Positions 12,121 through 23,130 of a DNA stretch of 64,000 nt are shown here, in pieces (position 1 is the first letter of the stretch; every line of letters starts with the position of its first letter). The DNA is from Bettongia penicillata ogilbyi. Its lineage: Eukaryota; Chordata; Mammalia; Diprotodontia; Potoroidae. A program made the position numbers and the translations under genes. The stretch is from assembly GCA_023548195.1 (NCBI GenBank), contig JAJHZJ010000251.1, forward strand, positions 62,001-126,000. The letters are read 5' to 3'. Under the pieces are notes generated by a model. That model saw only the letters and a list, made by a program, of their open reading frames with translations. It searched no databases and was not told where the DNA came from.

Positions 12121-12479
12121 GGGCTCAAGTCCAATTGAATAAAACTACTATCACTGGTAAAGAACAACTGATGCTCCATGCTTGTGTGAGAGACAAATCT
12201 GGTAAGAGCTTGGATGAGGAGAGCTCCTAAGTCTTCAGGCTTTTGGATTCTAGGGAGAGAAAACATAAGATTCTAGAGTCTCTTCATGGAGAGATCTCTG
12301 GAGGGATTAAAAAGACTAGGAAGAAACCAACATGTAGAGGAGACAGCACCTCAATCATGTACCCAGTGCCATTTTATTACATTAGAGAATTTGAAGAAAT
12401 TCCCTGTGGCTATTGAAAGCTTAATCTCATTTGCACTAATTCTACAAATCTAGTCTATTGTGCCTCTGTTTCCTTCTGT

Positions 12480-12690
12480 CTTCACAACATATCTTACATC
12501 CATCACCTTCTCTCATACAGTCACCATCCTAATGCAGAGCCTTTATCACTTCTCCCATGGACTCTTGCCTTCTAATTGGTCTCTCTACTTCAAGCCTGTC
12601 TCCATTCCAGAGTGATTTTCCTAAAGCTCAGACCTGATCATATCACATATCCTCTCATTAAACTCTAATAAACTCCTATTCAAACATTAT
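12480..12690 (+). repeat. L2 fragment
   Basis: Matches the L2 ORF2 3' part: cagtcaccatcctaatgcag, ctaattggtctctctacttc, gattttcctaaagctcagac. 12700-13130 holds no recognised repeat or gene. Confidence 0.65.
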
Positions 12691-13137
12691 CTTCATTTGG
12701 TCTCTGAAGACATCATCTGAAAGCAGAGAAACTATTTCCAGATACTGCTGCTACAGAAATAGCTTTTGTAGGTAACAGCACAGAAGAAGCTAGGGTTGTC
12801 CCATCTTGCACCATGGGAAATAAACAGAACCCAGATACCTCATTCCACATCCCAAAGTTCATCTACAGGGATGGCATCCAAAGCTACACCTCAGTATCCA
12901 CAGGTGACCCTGAACTAATTACCCAACTTCCTTTCCGAGAATGGTCTAGGACCTTTGTGCTCTGGGATTTCCGCTGTTCATTCAGTGAGAGGGAGCCAGC
13001 CCAGCAATATTATAGCTGCCACTTGGACATTTGGGCTTTCTCTAGGTGGAGAATACTTTGAGTTCCTATGACAGGGAGTCGAAGGGCAGGAAGTCAACTC
13101 TTACCAGAATAAAAGAAGACAAGCTCAGCTTCAGCAG

Positions 13138-13183
13138 CTAAGGATCAATTCCACTTTGCTAAAAGGACCCCAGAAGCCATAAG
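13138..13183 (+). promoter_or_regulatory. Candidate 5' untranslated exon and start region for the unnamed collectin
   Basis: An AT-rich TATA-like aataaaag at 13108-13115 is followed about 25-30 bases later by sequence that ends in a possible donor, CATAAG|GTACAG (13183/13184). Collectin genes usually have a separate noncoding first exon, and coding exon 1 has an acceptor at 15664-15665. The link is inferred from position only. Confidence 0.25.
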
Positions 13184-14384
13184 GTACAGGTATCCCTACT
13201 AAAACCTCCTGTCTTTCATTAATGCTTCCCAAGCATATTGTTTTCAACTCATTCAGTTTAGAACTGTTTTAATAAATATCATCACACACAACACAATGAT
13301 GGGTATGTTAGTAACAAGATGAAAGGAAGATGTTTCTTATGTCCAGTGTCCACACTCAATTCTTTGAGATCTGAGCAGAAAAGAAGTTGCTTTAAATGAG
13401 AACAGATGTGACCAGGGGCCTCAGAGGAGATTGCCACTTCAAAGGCTGAGCCAGTACATGGAGACAGAAAGACAGATATCTGCAAGTGTCTGCCGCAGTG
13501 CTTAACCATGTTAGAAGCTGGAGGATTAAGGCATGGGTCTTGGGAAAGCTAGAGAAAACAAGGACTAGGGTATCTAGAAAATGGAGGATAATAAAGAACA
13601 TAGAAACCTTCCTCTTTGGTAAGTGGTTTAAGTAACTGACAATGGTCAAGAAGAATGATGGGAAAGAGAGAAAGCAAAAAATAAAAAAAGAATAGACTGT
13701 TATTGACCACTGTTACTCCAATTAAGAGAGGAGACCATTCGAGAGAAAATAGGCTTGCTTAGCTCCCAAGCTACAGCAGGACTAACTATAATAAGGAGTT
13801 GTCTTTTTGGGGTACTTTACAGTTTACGAAGTACTGATCTCAAAACAAGTTTATGAGGTAGTTTATCCAAGCACCATTCTTTCTATTTTACAGATGGAGA
13901 AGCTGAGAATTAAAAACTCTTAATCAGGCTTAATCTGGTTATCATGAAAGTGATTGTGTACACAATTATCTGAGAAGTTCTCAGTGTGTGTCTTAAGTCT
14001 GCTTTTCTCAAAACCCAAAAATATTTCATGGGATAATCATTTGTAAACACAGTCTTAAACAAGAATGACCCCATTTCATTGAAGTGCTTGATGGCCAAGA
14101 ATGTAATTTCAAACCAATAACCAGCCTGAAAGAAAACAAGTAGAAAGGCCTTCCCTCCCACACCCCTCTATTCAATAAAAAAGAATACTGAGGGTGTTAT
14201 TCAGTGTACAGAAAATAGATTTTTTTCCCCTTTTCTCATTCCTTTTTTTTTCAATTGAGTCTAAGTAACGAACACTAGATTTTAAGTCAGCAAACCTGGA
14301 TTTGACTCCTGATTCTGTAAGTCATAGCCTGTGTGACCTTAAGTGACTCAAGAACTCTACTCACCAATTTACTCTTGTGTACAG

Positions 14385-14625
14385 TGAGGCGGAGGAATGG
14401 ATAGATCACTGAGTTTGGAATTAGGAAGACTCATCTTCATGAGTTTGAGTACAGCCTTAGACACTAGCTAGATGACCCTGGACAAGTCATTTAAACTTGT
14501 TTTTCTCAGTTCTGTAAAATGAGTTGGAAAAGGAAATGGCAAATCACTTTAGTTTCTTTCTGAGAAAAATCCAAAGGGATCAGGGAAAGTCAGATATGAC
14601 CGAAACAAACGCTGAGAAGACTGTA
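14385..14625 (+). repeat. tRNA-headed SINE, diverged
   Basis: ggatagatcactgagtttgg, then gaccctggacaagtcattt and aatgagttggaaaaggaaat. 13200-14380 upstream shows no gene. Confidence 0.65.
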
Positions 14626-15159
14626 CCATGTACATGGCCTTACCACCCCTGCACAATGTCTCAGGCATTTTTCTTTTAGTGTGGTTCAATATTTCCTAGG
14701 GTACTTAGTATAACACCTCTACCCACCCTGGTTGCCACAACTTTTGGTCTACAGCTCTCTATCTCATTGACTAGATACCACATCTCTCATGTATTATTAT
14801 TCCAACCAAAAATTCCAAGTTGACTTTCTGTTTTCAATGCCTTTTGCCTATATGTCCTCCTCCCCACCCCTAAACAGAGTTACAGTTCTGTGTTTCTCAT
14901 TTTTTTCTACATACTCATTAATATTTCCTACTTTTCACAATTTTCAAACATCTTGTACAATGATACTTATATCTCTGTTGCTTGTACTTTCAACTTGTAC
15001 ACTGGTATGTATAATATAAGGTGTACGTATAAGGTATATGTAAGTACACAAAGTGTTCAAAAGAAGGACTAGACAAATTGTATAAGGAATAGTTGAGGAG
15101 AGAACATTAACAGCCTAGGAAACCACAGAAAACTTCTCTGAGGAGGTGATACTAGAACT

Positions 15160-15400
15160 CTAGGCAGTTAGGTGGCACAGTGGATAGAGTGCTGGGCCTG
15201 GAGCCAAGAAGATCTTGTGTTCAAATATGACCTCAGACACTTAACTGTGGAATCTTGGATAAATCACTTAACCTCTGTTTGTCTCTGTAAAAGGAGAATG
15301 AGAAGAGTACTTATTTTCAACCTTGTTGAGAGAATCAAATGAGATGATATTTGTAAAGTATGTAGTTACAATATAAATGCTACTTGTTATTTTTTATTAT
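15160..15400 (+). repeat. tRNA-headed SINE
   Basis: ggcagttaggtggcacagtg followed by gatagagtgctgggcctgga, tcaaatatgacctcagacac and a MIR/CORE-like tail. It lies 0.3 kb upstream of the unnamed collectin's coding exon 1. Confidence 0.8.
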
Positions 15401-15681
15401 TTGTCACCTGGAAGATGGGGAAGAAGGGAATTTTGTAAAGAGAATTTCCTAGCCAATATCCCACTGGAAATAGAGATATCAAGAAATCAAGAAAGGGATT
15501 CTGGCAATGGAAATAAGAGCCATCTCTGTAACTCAAGCCAAGCCTGGGAAACACACAAAAGGTTTTGAGTGAATTGCAACTGGAATGAGTCAAATGGTCT
15601 CTGAAAATTAGGAAAACAGTATGGGTTCTTGTCAGCTTAATAGCATTCAATCTTTATTCATTTAGCTCTAGATCTGAGAAG

Positions 15682-15871
15682 ATGCATCTCCTTGGTACTT
15701 TCCAGTTTCTTCTGCTGGCAATATCACTGACCATGGCCTCTGACCAAGGCACACATCAATGTGAACCAAAAATAAAGGCATGCAATGTGGTGCCCTGTGG
15801 ACTGCCTGGGAGCAATGGGTTACCAGGTCGAGATGGGATCCAGGGTCCAAAAGGAGAAAAAGGGGACCAAG
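15682..15871 (+). CDS. Unnamed collectin exon 1: signal peptide, cysteine-rich N-terminus, first collagen triplets
   Basis: 190 nt of coding sequence from the ATG at 15682 to a donor at GACCAAG|GTATGG. An acceptor-like ttattcatttag ends at 15665, 16 bases before the ATG, so a separate 5' untranslated exon is expected upstream. It encodes a hydrophobic leader, then [13 protein letters not shown] and eight Gly-X-Y triplets including GRDG and GPKGEKGDQ. Confidence 0.87.
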
Positions 15872-18800
15872 GTATGGAAATCAGATCTCCCTGAGTGATT
15901 TCACTGTAGGAATGATATTATAGAAAAATGTTAGAGTCAGGAAGACCTGAATCCCAATCGTGCCTCTGGAACATGAGGTGTATGACCATGCACAAAAAGC
16001 AACCTCTCTGAACTTCATTTTCCTCATTTATAAAATGGGGATAATGATACCATTGCTACTTACCTTACAGTGCTCTTGTGAGGCACAGATGAGATGATGT
16101 AGGCAAACTTCTTTGCAACTTTTAATGCTCTGTAGAAATGTCATTTATTATTATCCACTTCATCCTCTCAACAATCATTTGCTAAACATTTACTCAGGGC
16201 AAGACATCATACCCAAAACTGTGAAGTAACAAAGATTCCTGAGACATGACTCCTGACTCAACAAACTTGGTACCTAGATCTCCCACTCCTGTTACATCCC
16301 CCACTAGTGCATGCGAAGCTTGATTTGCCTCTGAAAGGAAAGATGGAGACTGAGGCAGATCCCAGGGCTGTTGGAAGAAACAACAGCAAACCAAAGCTCC
16401 AGTGGGCAAGCTCATTTGTTTCAGCTCTCTATTGACATTCCTGGGTTCTAAACACCCAGTCACAGTGGGGCAGTTTCTTTGGCTACCAATAAGCCTCAGG
16501 TTCACCTCCATAATAGGAGTTCGGCTGGATCATAGTCATGGAAAGAAGAGGGTCCAAGTATTGATTGCTGTCTTTTCTCTCCAATTTTTCTGATGATAAG
16601 GCCAGAGAGGAGTGCAAGGCCCTCCTGGAAAAGCTGGCCCCATGGGGATCAAAGGAGAACAGGGTGCTCTGGGACCCAGAGGACCAAAAGGAGATAAAGG
16701 AGAAATTCAAGGTGAGGTATGTGTTTGACTTGGAAAAGAACAGGGATGTAATGGGAAAAATATAAGGTAAGCAAAAAAAATACGATTATGTGGAAAAATT
16801 GAGATGTGGGGGGTGGAAGGACATACTTTTTCAATTCCACTCAATTTAGTTCAATACGTATTTATCCAGGATCTACTCTGGTAGGCCAAGTCTCAGTTCC
16901 ATTCTTCAGATCTCACAGTCTAACTGTGGATCTAGGACTTATGTGACACAATTAAACAAAAGAACTGATAGCTTGTTTGGTACATGCAGTATTTTCTTTA
17001 GGAATGTAGAGAAATGGAAAATTCACATGGGCTGAAATAATTTGTGGTGGCAAAGAACTGGAAATTATGAGAATGCCTATCAATTGGGAATGGCTGAACA
17101 AGTTGTGATATATCATTGTGACAGAACACTACTGTGCTATAAGAAATGATGAGCTCAATGATCTTAGAAAAACATGAAAATGATGAAGAGAGAAATTAGC
17201 AGAACCAAAAGAACACAGCAATATTATTTTAAGAACAACCTCTGATGAATACATCATTTTGACTATTATAAATGCCCAAATTAGCTACAAAGGACATATG
17301 AAGGAAGATGCTATCTGTGTCCAGAGAAAGGATGGATAAAGAGAAGTATGCATAGAATGATATTTTATATGTGTATGTATGTTTTTGTTTCTAATGGCAG
17401 CCATCCCTAGGCCAATGGGGGACAGGAAGGAAGAAAAAAGAGAAATAAATTTCCAGGTTAACACATGTGTGTGTATGTTATCTTTTATAGGGGAAAAGAA
17501 ATTAAACCTCCTTGGTCTCTCAGAACATTACATAAGACCCAATGGAAATGACAAACCATTTTTGTCTTTCAGAATTGATTTCACTCAAGGCTCAAATGAC
17601 TGCTTTGCAGGAAGAAATTAGGATGTTGCAAAATTTCATCAACAAATATAGAAAAGGTAAAAAACATAGCTTTAAGACTATTAGCTAAGGTGTTTGCTCA
17701 TGAGATTAGTGTCATCCACCCTTCCTCACATATTACTCTTCTAGAGGCTCCCTAGGTTCAGGTTTTCCCAAATGTGAATGTGACAGTCACATTCTAATCT
17801 CTGGAGGATTATTCTAAAGAGACAGAGCCACTCTTAAATAGCCTTCATTTAAAGGGAAAGCTTTGCTAATTACTCATGTAACTTTGCTAGTTACCATGTC
17901 CTAGTGTATAAGTGCTGAACTTGAAGTTAGGGAGATGTGGGTTCAAATTCCCCCTTAAACATTTTCTAGCTTTGTGATCTTGGGCAATTCACTTTTACCC
18001 CTCTGAGCCTCAGATTATTTGGCACAAAAATGAATTAGTTGAATACATTGACTGCCTCAGCTCTTTCTAGACCAGAATCTATGACTCTGTGATCTCTAGG
18101 AAACATGTTTACCAAAAGTTTTAGAGGTTCAGAGACAAAACTACAGAGAGGTAGTGTAAGAAGTCTAAAGTCTAACAGAAATTTTAAAAAGAAATGAGGA
18201 GGAGGAACAGTTAGAAGCCTAATTCCAGTGCTTTTTGGTCCCTTCCTCAAGCCAGAGACCTTGACAAGTTCTTCTACAAGTCAGAATTCTGAAGAATTAG
18301 CTAAATTTCAGAATCCTGATTTTGAAGGAGATTTGGGAATCATCTAACCCAGAAGTTCCTTAACTTGAGATCCAGGAAACTTTTTTAATGATAATTTATA
18401 AGAAAAAATATTGTGACAACTGTGTTCACTATAATTAGTTTATTTTGTAATCCTCTGGGTTTTATTTTGTGCCTTTAACCACATTACTCAGGAAAGGGTA
18501 TGACACACATAAAAAGGTGCAGAGCCCTGGCCCAGCTCTGCTGCTCTCTCCTTATCAGTGAGAAAATTGAAGCGCCTAGAAATTAACTGACTTGCCTAAA
18601 GTCATGCACAATTGGCCTGCTTCCCCAGTCTAGTGCTCTTTCCTCAGTCTTGTTCATTTTCCACTCTACATACTATACCAAACTCCAATGGATGACAGAT
18701 ACCTGACTTTCCTCCAGACACCTGGAAGCACCAAAGGAGTCTGTGTAGGCATTTCAGGGGATGTCTTGCTCCCCAAGCTTTGGATAAGAGGAAAGAACTT

Positions 18801-19480
18801 CTCTGACTTGAAATGGTATCCCCATCTTAAAGGATCTATTTGGTCACTGTAAACCTAAGCTAGGATACATTCTGTTGTCTGTAGGAAAAATCACATGAGA
18901 TCCTTACTATAACTCCTGTTCTTGGAATGGGGAGGCATTGCAGAGATGAGGTGGAATCGTGTTCTGAGTCTCCTTCTGCCAAGTGTGTCCCATAAGTCCC
19001 TTTGTTCAGAATGTTCTGAATACATACCAAATTATGGATATTGGCAGGGAATCTAATCTGTCTTCTAACAAGGTGTGATGAGGGTATCTTCCTTTCTCCT
19101 CTCTAGTTATGACATTGTCTGGTATCAGAACTGTGAATGAGAAATGGTTTATGGCAGCATCACCTGAAGGGACATTTGAAGAAGGAAAGAAAATATGTTC
19201 ACAAAGTGATGCCCCACTGGCAACCCCCCAGAATGCCAGGGAGAATAAAGCCCTGCAAGAACTGGCCAAACAATTTAATAAGAGGATCTACTTGGGCATA
19301 AGTGATGAAGAAACAGATGGTGTATTCCAGTATCAGAATGGGCAAACTGTCAACTATACCAACTGGGCATCTGGAAAACCCAATGGTGGTAGGAAAGAGA
19401 ATTGTGCTGAACTCTACACTAGTGGCCTATGGGATGATAAACACTGTGCAGACAAAAAGCTAATTGTTTGTGAACTTTAG
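15682..19480 (+). CDS. Complete four-exon collectin of uncertain identity (252 aa), mosaic of MBL-, SP-D- and SP-A-like parts
   Basis: Predicted coding exons are 15682-15871, 16601-16711, 17573-17656 and 19107-19480. They sum to 759 nt, stay in frame with phase 1 at every junction, and use GT-AG sites. The protein has a signal peptide ([19 protein letters not shown]), an N-terminal segment with three cysteines spaced like MBL (C-x6-C-x4-C), 20 continuous Gly-X-Y triplets without the MBL kink, a 28-residue neck closest to SP-D, and a C-type lectin domain with four cysteines. Parts of the domain look like SP-A: TVNEKWF, VNYTNW and a short 10-residue calcium loop. The expected E-P-N triad is K-P-N and the expected W-N-D is W-D-D, so canonical calcium-dependent mannose binding is doubtful. 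NYT is a potential N-glycosylation site. The gene sits 11 kb downstream of SFTPD on the same strand and faces SFTPA. It is best called a collectin related to SP-D and SP-A; it is not a clear orthologue of either. There are no internal stops. Confidence 0.88.
15925..16150 (+). repeat. MIR-like repeat in collectin intron 1
   Basis: gtgcctctggaacatgaggt, cattttcctcatttataaaa, tggggataatgataccattg and a TTATTATTA-type end. Confidence 0.6.
16601..16711 (+). CDS. Unnamed collectin exon 2: collagen domain
   Basis: A 111-nt phase 1 exon coding [16 protein letters not shown] and on to [10 protein letters not shown], twelve further Gly-X-Y triplets. The upstream pyrimidine-rich tract ends in gataag and the donor is CAAG|GTGAGG. 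Unlike MBL and the SP-A gene of this window, the repeat runs on unbroken across the exon 1/2 junction. Confidence 0.88.
17020..17480 (+). mobile_element. L1 3' end in collectin intron 2
   Basis: ggcaaagaactggaaattat, caattgggaatggctgaaca and atgatgagctc, followed by tgtccagagaaaggatgga. It ends about 90 bases before the neck exon. Confidence 0.75.
17573..17656 (+). CDS. Unnamed collectin exon 3: neck
   Basis: An 84-nt phase 1 exon, the same length as the SFTPD neck exon here. It encodes (E)[15 protein letters not shown]... to NKYRK and shares SLK, LQ, LQ, F and KY-K positions with the SP-D neck. The acceptor is tttgtctttcag and the donor is AAAAG|gtaaaa. Confidence 0.87.
17885..18080 (+). 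repeat. MIR-like repeat in collectin intron 3
   Basis: gggttcaaattcccccttaa and gtgatcttgggcaattcact. The rest of the 1.45-kb intron shows nothing coding. Confidence 0.55.
19107..19480 (+). CDS. Unnamed collectin exon 4: lectin domain with K-P-N triad
   Basis: A 374-nt terminal exon with acceptor tttctcctctctag and stop TAG at 19478-19480. It encodes [15 protein letters not shown], four disulfide cysteines, [16 protein letters not shown], then [10 protein letters not shown] and W-D-D, ending VCEL. Relative to MBL the calcium-ligand Glu is Lys and the Asn of W-N-D is Asp, while the Glu before Asn-Cys is kept. No clear AATAAA lies within a few hundred bases downstream; an ATTAAA near 19944 could serve. 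Confidence 0.9.
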
Positions 19481-22130
19481 GCTGTACCATAAGTTTTTAA
19501 AGGGGACCTGGATTTACTGGTGTTGCTGGCATCCTCTTAAAGAATTTCCTGGGCAGGGGCTCTATGAGACAAGTGAAGAACTTGGCACTTATCTTGATAA
19601 CTTAAATAGCATTAATCACAAATTTGTCTACATTACACACTCAAGAGAGACTTACTTCAAAGGAAGATCTGACCAAGCTGGAATACAAACGCTGTAGATA
19701 ATGAAATAGGACTTGGGTGAGGGAATCTCTTCAAAGACTTTTGCACTATGCTTTGAGGACATACATAAAAAAAAGTAGAGAAAACCCGATGAGAGCTGCA
19801 AAGATAGGCTATGACCAAAGAGGGAGAGACCATTTCAGTTTGGACTCTACACATTGTAGGTGATGACTCAGAGAGTGGGGTGTCATTTTAAAAAGAAGAT
19901 ATTTCAATATTGCATGTTATGGCATGTCATTGGAAATATCATGGATTAAAAGCAATTGTAGAATGACCAGATTGGACATATGGATCAAACTAGAGTCCAC
20001 CCAAAGCACAAATCCCCACTACAACAGGTGCTCATCCAACTTTGACAGAAATACCAGAAACCTCACTGCATTCTGAGGCAGCTTCTTTCCATTGCTGGCC
20101 AGCTCTTCTTAAAAAGCTCTCCCTTCTAATGAATCCAAATCCCCCCAAACCCCAAAACAAGCTTCCAGTCAGTGATCCTAGTTCTCTCCTCTGTAACCAC
20201 ACAGGGCAAACCTAATCTATTTTCCATTTACCATTGTTAACTACATTAAACTTCTACATACAACTTTTTAAAAAACACTGGAGACAGGGATGATATTTCT
20301 CCTGCCTCAGGCATTATCTTCTCCAGTCTAAAATATCCCTCACTACTCCAACTATTCCTTTTTTTTTACTTGACTCTACGACTCCTTACTATCTGTAAGC
20401 TCCTTGAGAGCAGACTTTTCTTTGTATCCCTAATGTGTGTACACAATAGGTTTTTAATAAATGCCTAACAATCAATTGATTGACCCTGGATTCTTTCTTT
20501 CAGTCTACTGAGTTCTTTTCAAATCTTTACTTTGTCATACAGTAGAACGGAGAACTATCACAGCTCCATGTAACTCACAATTTAATAAGCCTAATTCAAA
20601 ATCTTCATCCAAGTTACTGATAAAAATTATGATTAAGGAAGGACTACTAACACTACCAATGCTATCATCTTGTCTTGGCTGCCTAAGATGAAAATGGTAT
20701 TTTTTTCTGCAGTGATATCATACTGTATACTTATATTAAGCTTGCATACCACCATAATACCCATATCTTTATTACATGAACCAGACTCTCCAATTTTTTC
20801 CTTGACACTCTAGAAGTCATTTATCTTTTCCTTATCTTCTTTCCAAACATGAAGCAACTCAGTAAGGAATTTATTTACAGAAGAAGAGTAAATGTGATAA
20901 TATGTTCACATGGCATAATAAAATTAAATATTTATTAGTTACTTTGTCTAATGTTTTATAAAACTCAAATATGTTATTGATACATAAAGGAAATGCAAAA
21001 GTCTAGTTATCCTGTCAATAAAAAAGAAATGACATTAGCTTGGTGTAATCTGTTTTAGTAAATTCATATTGGAGCCTAGTGATCATGGCTTTTTTTATAA
21101 ATTCTCACCCACCATTTGTTCAGTAATTTATTCTTTAATTTTTCCAGGTACTGAAATCAACATCATCATGACTAGTTTGAAAGTACATGGTCCCCCTAAG
21201 TCTATTCTTCTCCAATCTCAGTATCCCAAGTTTCTTGAACTGATAGTTATTTGGGATTTCAAGTCCCCCTTGTCATACTCATCACCCTTTGTCCCTCTGC
21301 TCTCAAGTTTGCCAAGGTTCTTCTTAAAACTGTTATGTCTAGATCTGAACATGGTATTCAAACATAACAGAGTTGGGTCCAGTATAGAAGGACCTCATAG
21401 CATCTCTTTTTCTCCTTGAGGGAGATGCCATGTAATCTGTGTGTAATGGGTCTGGGACTTGAAACAGGAGAGGTCTCACTCCCGATACTTAATACTATCT
21501 ACATGACCACAGGCAAGTCTTTATCTTCTCTGACTCTCAATTTCTTCATCTACACAATGGCTATCATAATACTATAAACCCTTGGAGGGAGGCTCAAGTA
21601 AGATAATATATGTAAACTACAATATAGATATCAATTACTACGATGTTCTGGTCACAATGTTTCTATTAAGCTGCCTAAAATAGAAACAATATTTTGGCAG
21701 TCAGGTCTTATTGTTGATGCGTAACAAGTTTGTAGTCTACTAAAAAACTCCAGATCTTTTTCATATGAACTGTTGCCTAACCATTGGTCCAAATCCTACG
21801 CTTGGATAGCTAATTTAATTTCCATGTATTCCTAATAAATTTTATCTTATTTGGTTCTATGAGAATTGTAGCCTAATCTAGCTTTCAGAAAGTAGAACAA
21901 GCCATGAAAGTATCTGCTCTGTAGACACTGGTTCTTACCAATAAGGGAAAAACTGGTTGCTGAGGGAAAAATGATGGGTGCTTGGGAGAAATCAGCATTC
22001 TGTTTTAGAATTCAGCAGGGAGAGGAAGACGTACATCAAACATCAACTAATGTATATCTTAGATTTTGAGAGAGCAAATGTGAGAGCCCAGAGAAAGTCT
22101 AAACACAAACCCATGACCTAAAAATTAGAA
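19481..22130. other. Intergenic region downstream of the unnamed collectin
   Basis: Mostly unassigned AT-rich sequence. 20370-20475 looks like an L2 end (taagctccttgagagcagac...aataaatg) and 21430-21650 like a MIR. No gene, and no clear AATAAA close to the collectin stop. Confidence 0.5.
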
Positions 22131-22194
22131 GAGAAATTAGCCCCAGAAAGAAACTATAATGAATAAAACTCTGAAGATGCAAATAGTAATGATA

Positions 22195-22420
22195 GTAACA
22201 GATAGCATTATATAGCACCTGACAAAGCACTTTACATGTAGTATCTCATTTGGTCTTCACAACAACCTTACAAGGTAAGTGCTCTTTTCATTCCCATTTT
22301 ATGAATGAGGAAATTGTGGCTGAGAGTTATTAAGGGACTTCCCTGGAGTCACACAGAGAGTAAGTGCCTAAGGCAGGTCTTTCTGACCCCCAGACCCAAT
22401 GCTCTAGCCATGCCACAACT
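22195..22420 (+). repeat. MIR-like repeat
   Basis: agcacctgacaaagcacttt, ttcattcccattttatgaat and gaggaaattgtggctgagag. Confidence 0.6.
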
Positions 22421-22619
22421 CAAATAAGGAAGAAAAGAGAAAACAGTAAAATGATATTGATGTAGTGCACAGGGATTGGAAGTTTCCTACGTGAATGAAG
22501 TCACAGGTCTAGTCCTTACCTCTACAAAGAGTAAAATACAAAAGACAGAGGAAAAGTGGCTGTACACAAAACATGGTACTGCCATTACTATCTCTGGATC
22601 CCAAAGAGATCAAAAAAAA

Positions 22620-23130
22620 AATAAAGGAGCGGGAAAGAACCTATTTGTACAAAATTATTTATAGCAGCTCTTTTTGTGGCTAAGGATTTGAAATGGAAGG
22701 GATAGAAATCAATTGGGGAATGGTCGAACAAGTTGTGGCAACTGATTATAACAGAATATTATTGTTCTATATGAAATGAGGAATAGTATGATTTCAGAAA
22801 AACCTGGAAAGACTTGCATGAATTGTAGAATGAAGTAAGCAGAACCAGGAAAGCAGAGTACAAAGTAACAATACTATATGACGAACAGTTGTGAATGACT
22901 TAGCTATATGCTCAGCAGTATAATGATCTAAGAAAATGTGAAAGAATTTTAGAAATGAATGTTAAAAATTGTTTTTACATGCAATTGGGCAGTAAAATAT
23001 TATTTAAATTTAAATAATATTATTTAAAATTTTGGAGAAAAAAACATAGTACTCCATAAGAATAAGAGATTGAGTATGAATGCAATGAATACTAAAAAAA
23101 AAGGGAGGGAGAGTGGTTTTTTATTATATT
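22620..23130 (+). mobile_element. L1 3' end
   Basis: ttgtggctaaggatttgaaa, caattggggaatggtcgaac, gcagaaccaggaaagcag. Near its tail is a perfect 26-base AT palindrome (22996-23021). Confidence 0.75.

Noticed and set aside
12813..13061. An 82-codon + strand ORF between SFTPD and the unnamed collectin
   Set aside because: No recognisable domain, no splice support; could be chance. The candidate noncoding exon just after it is listed separately at low confidence.
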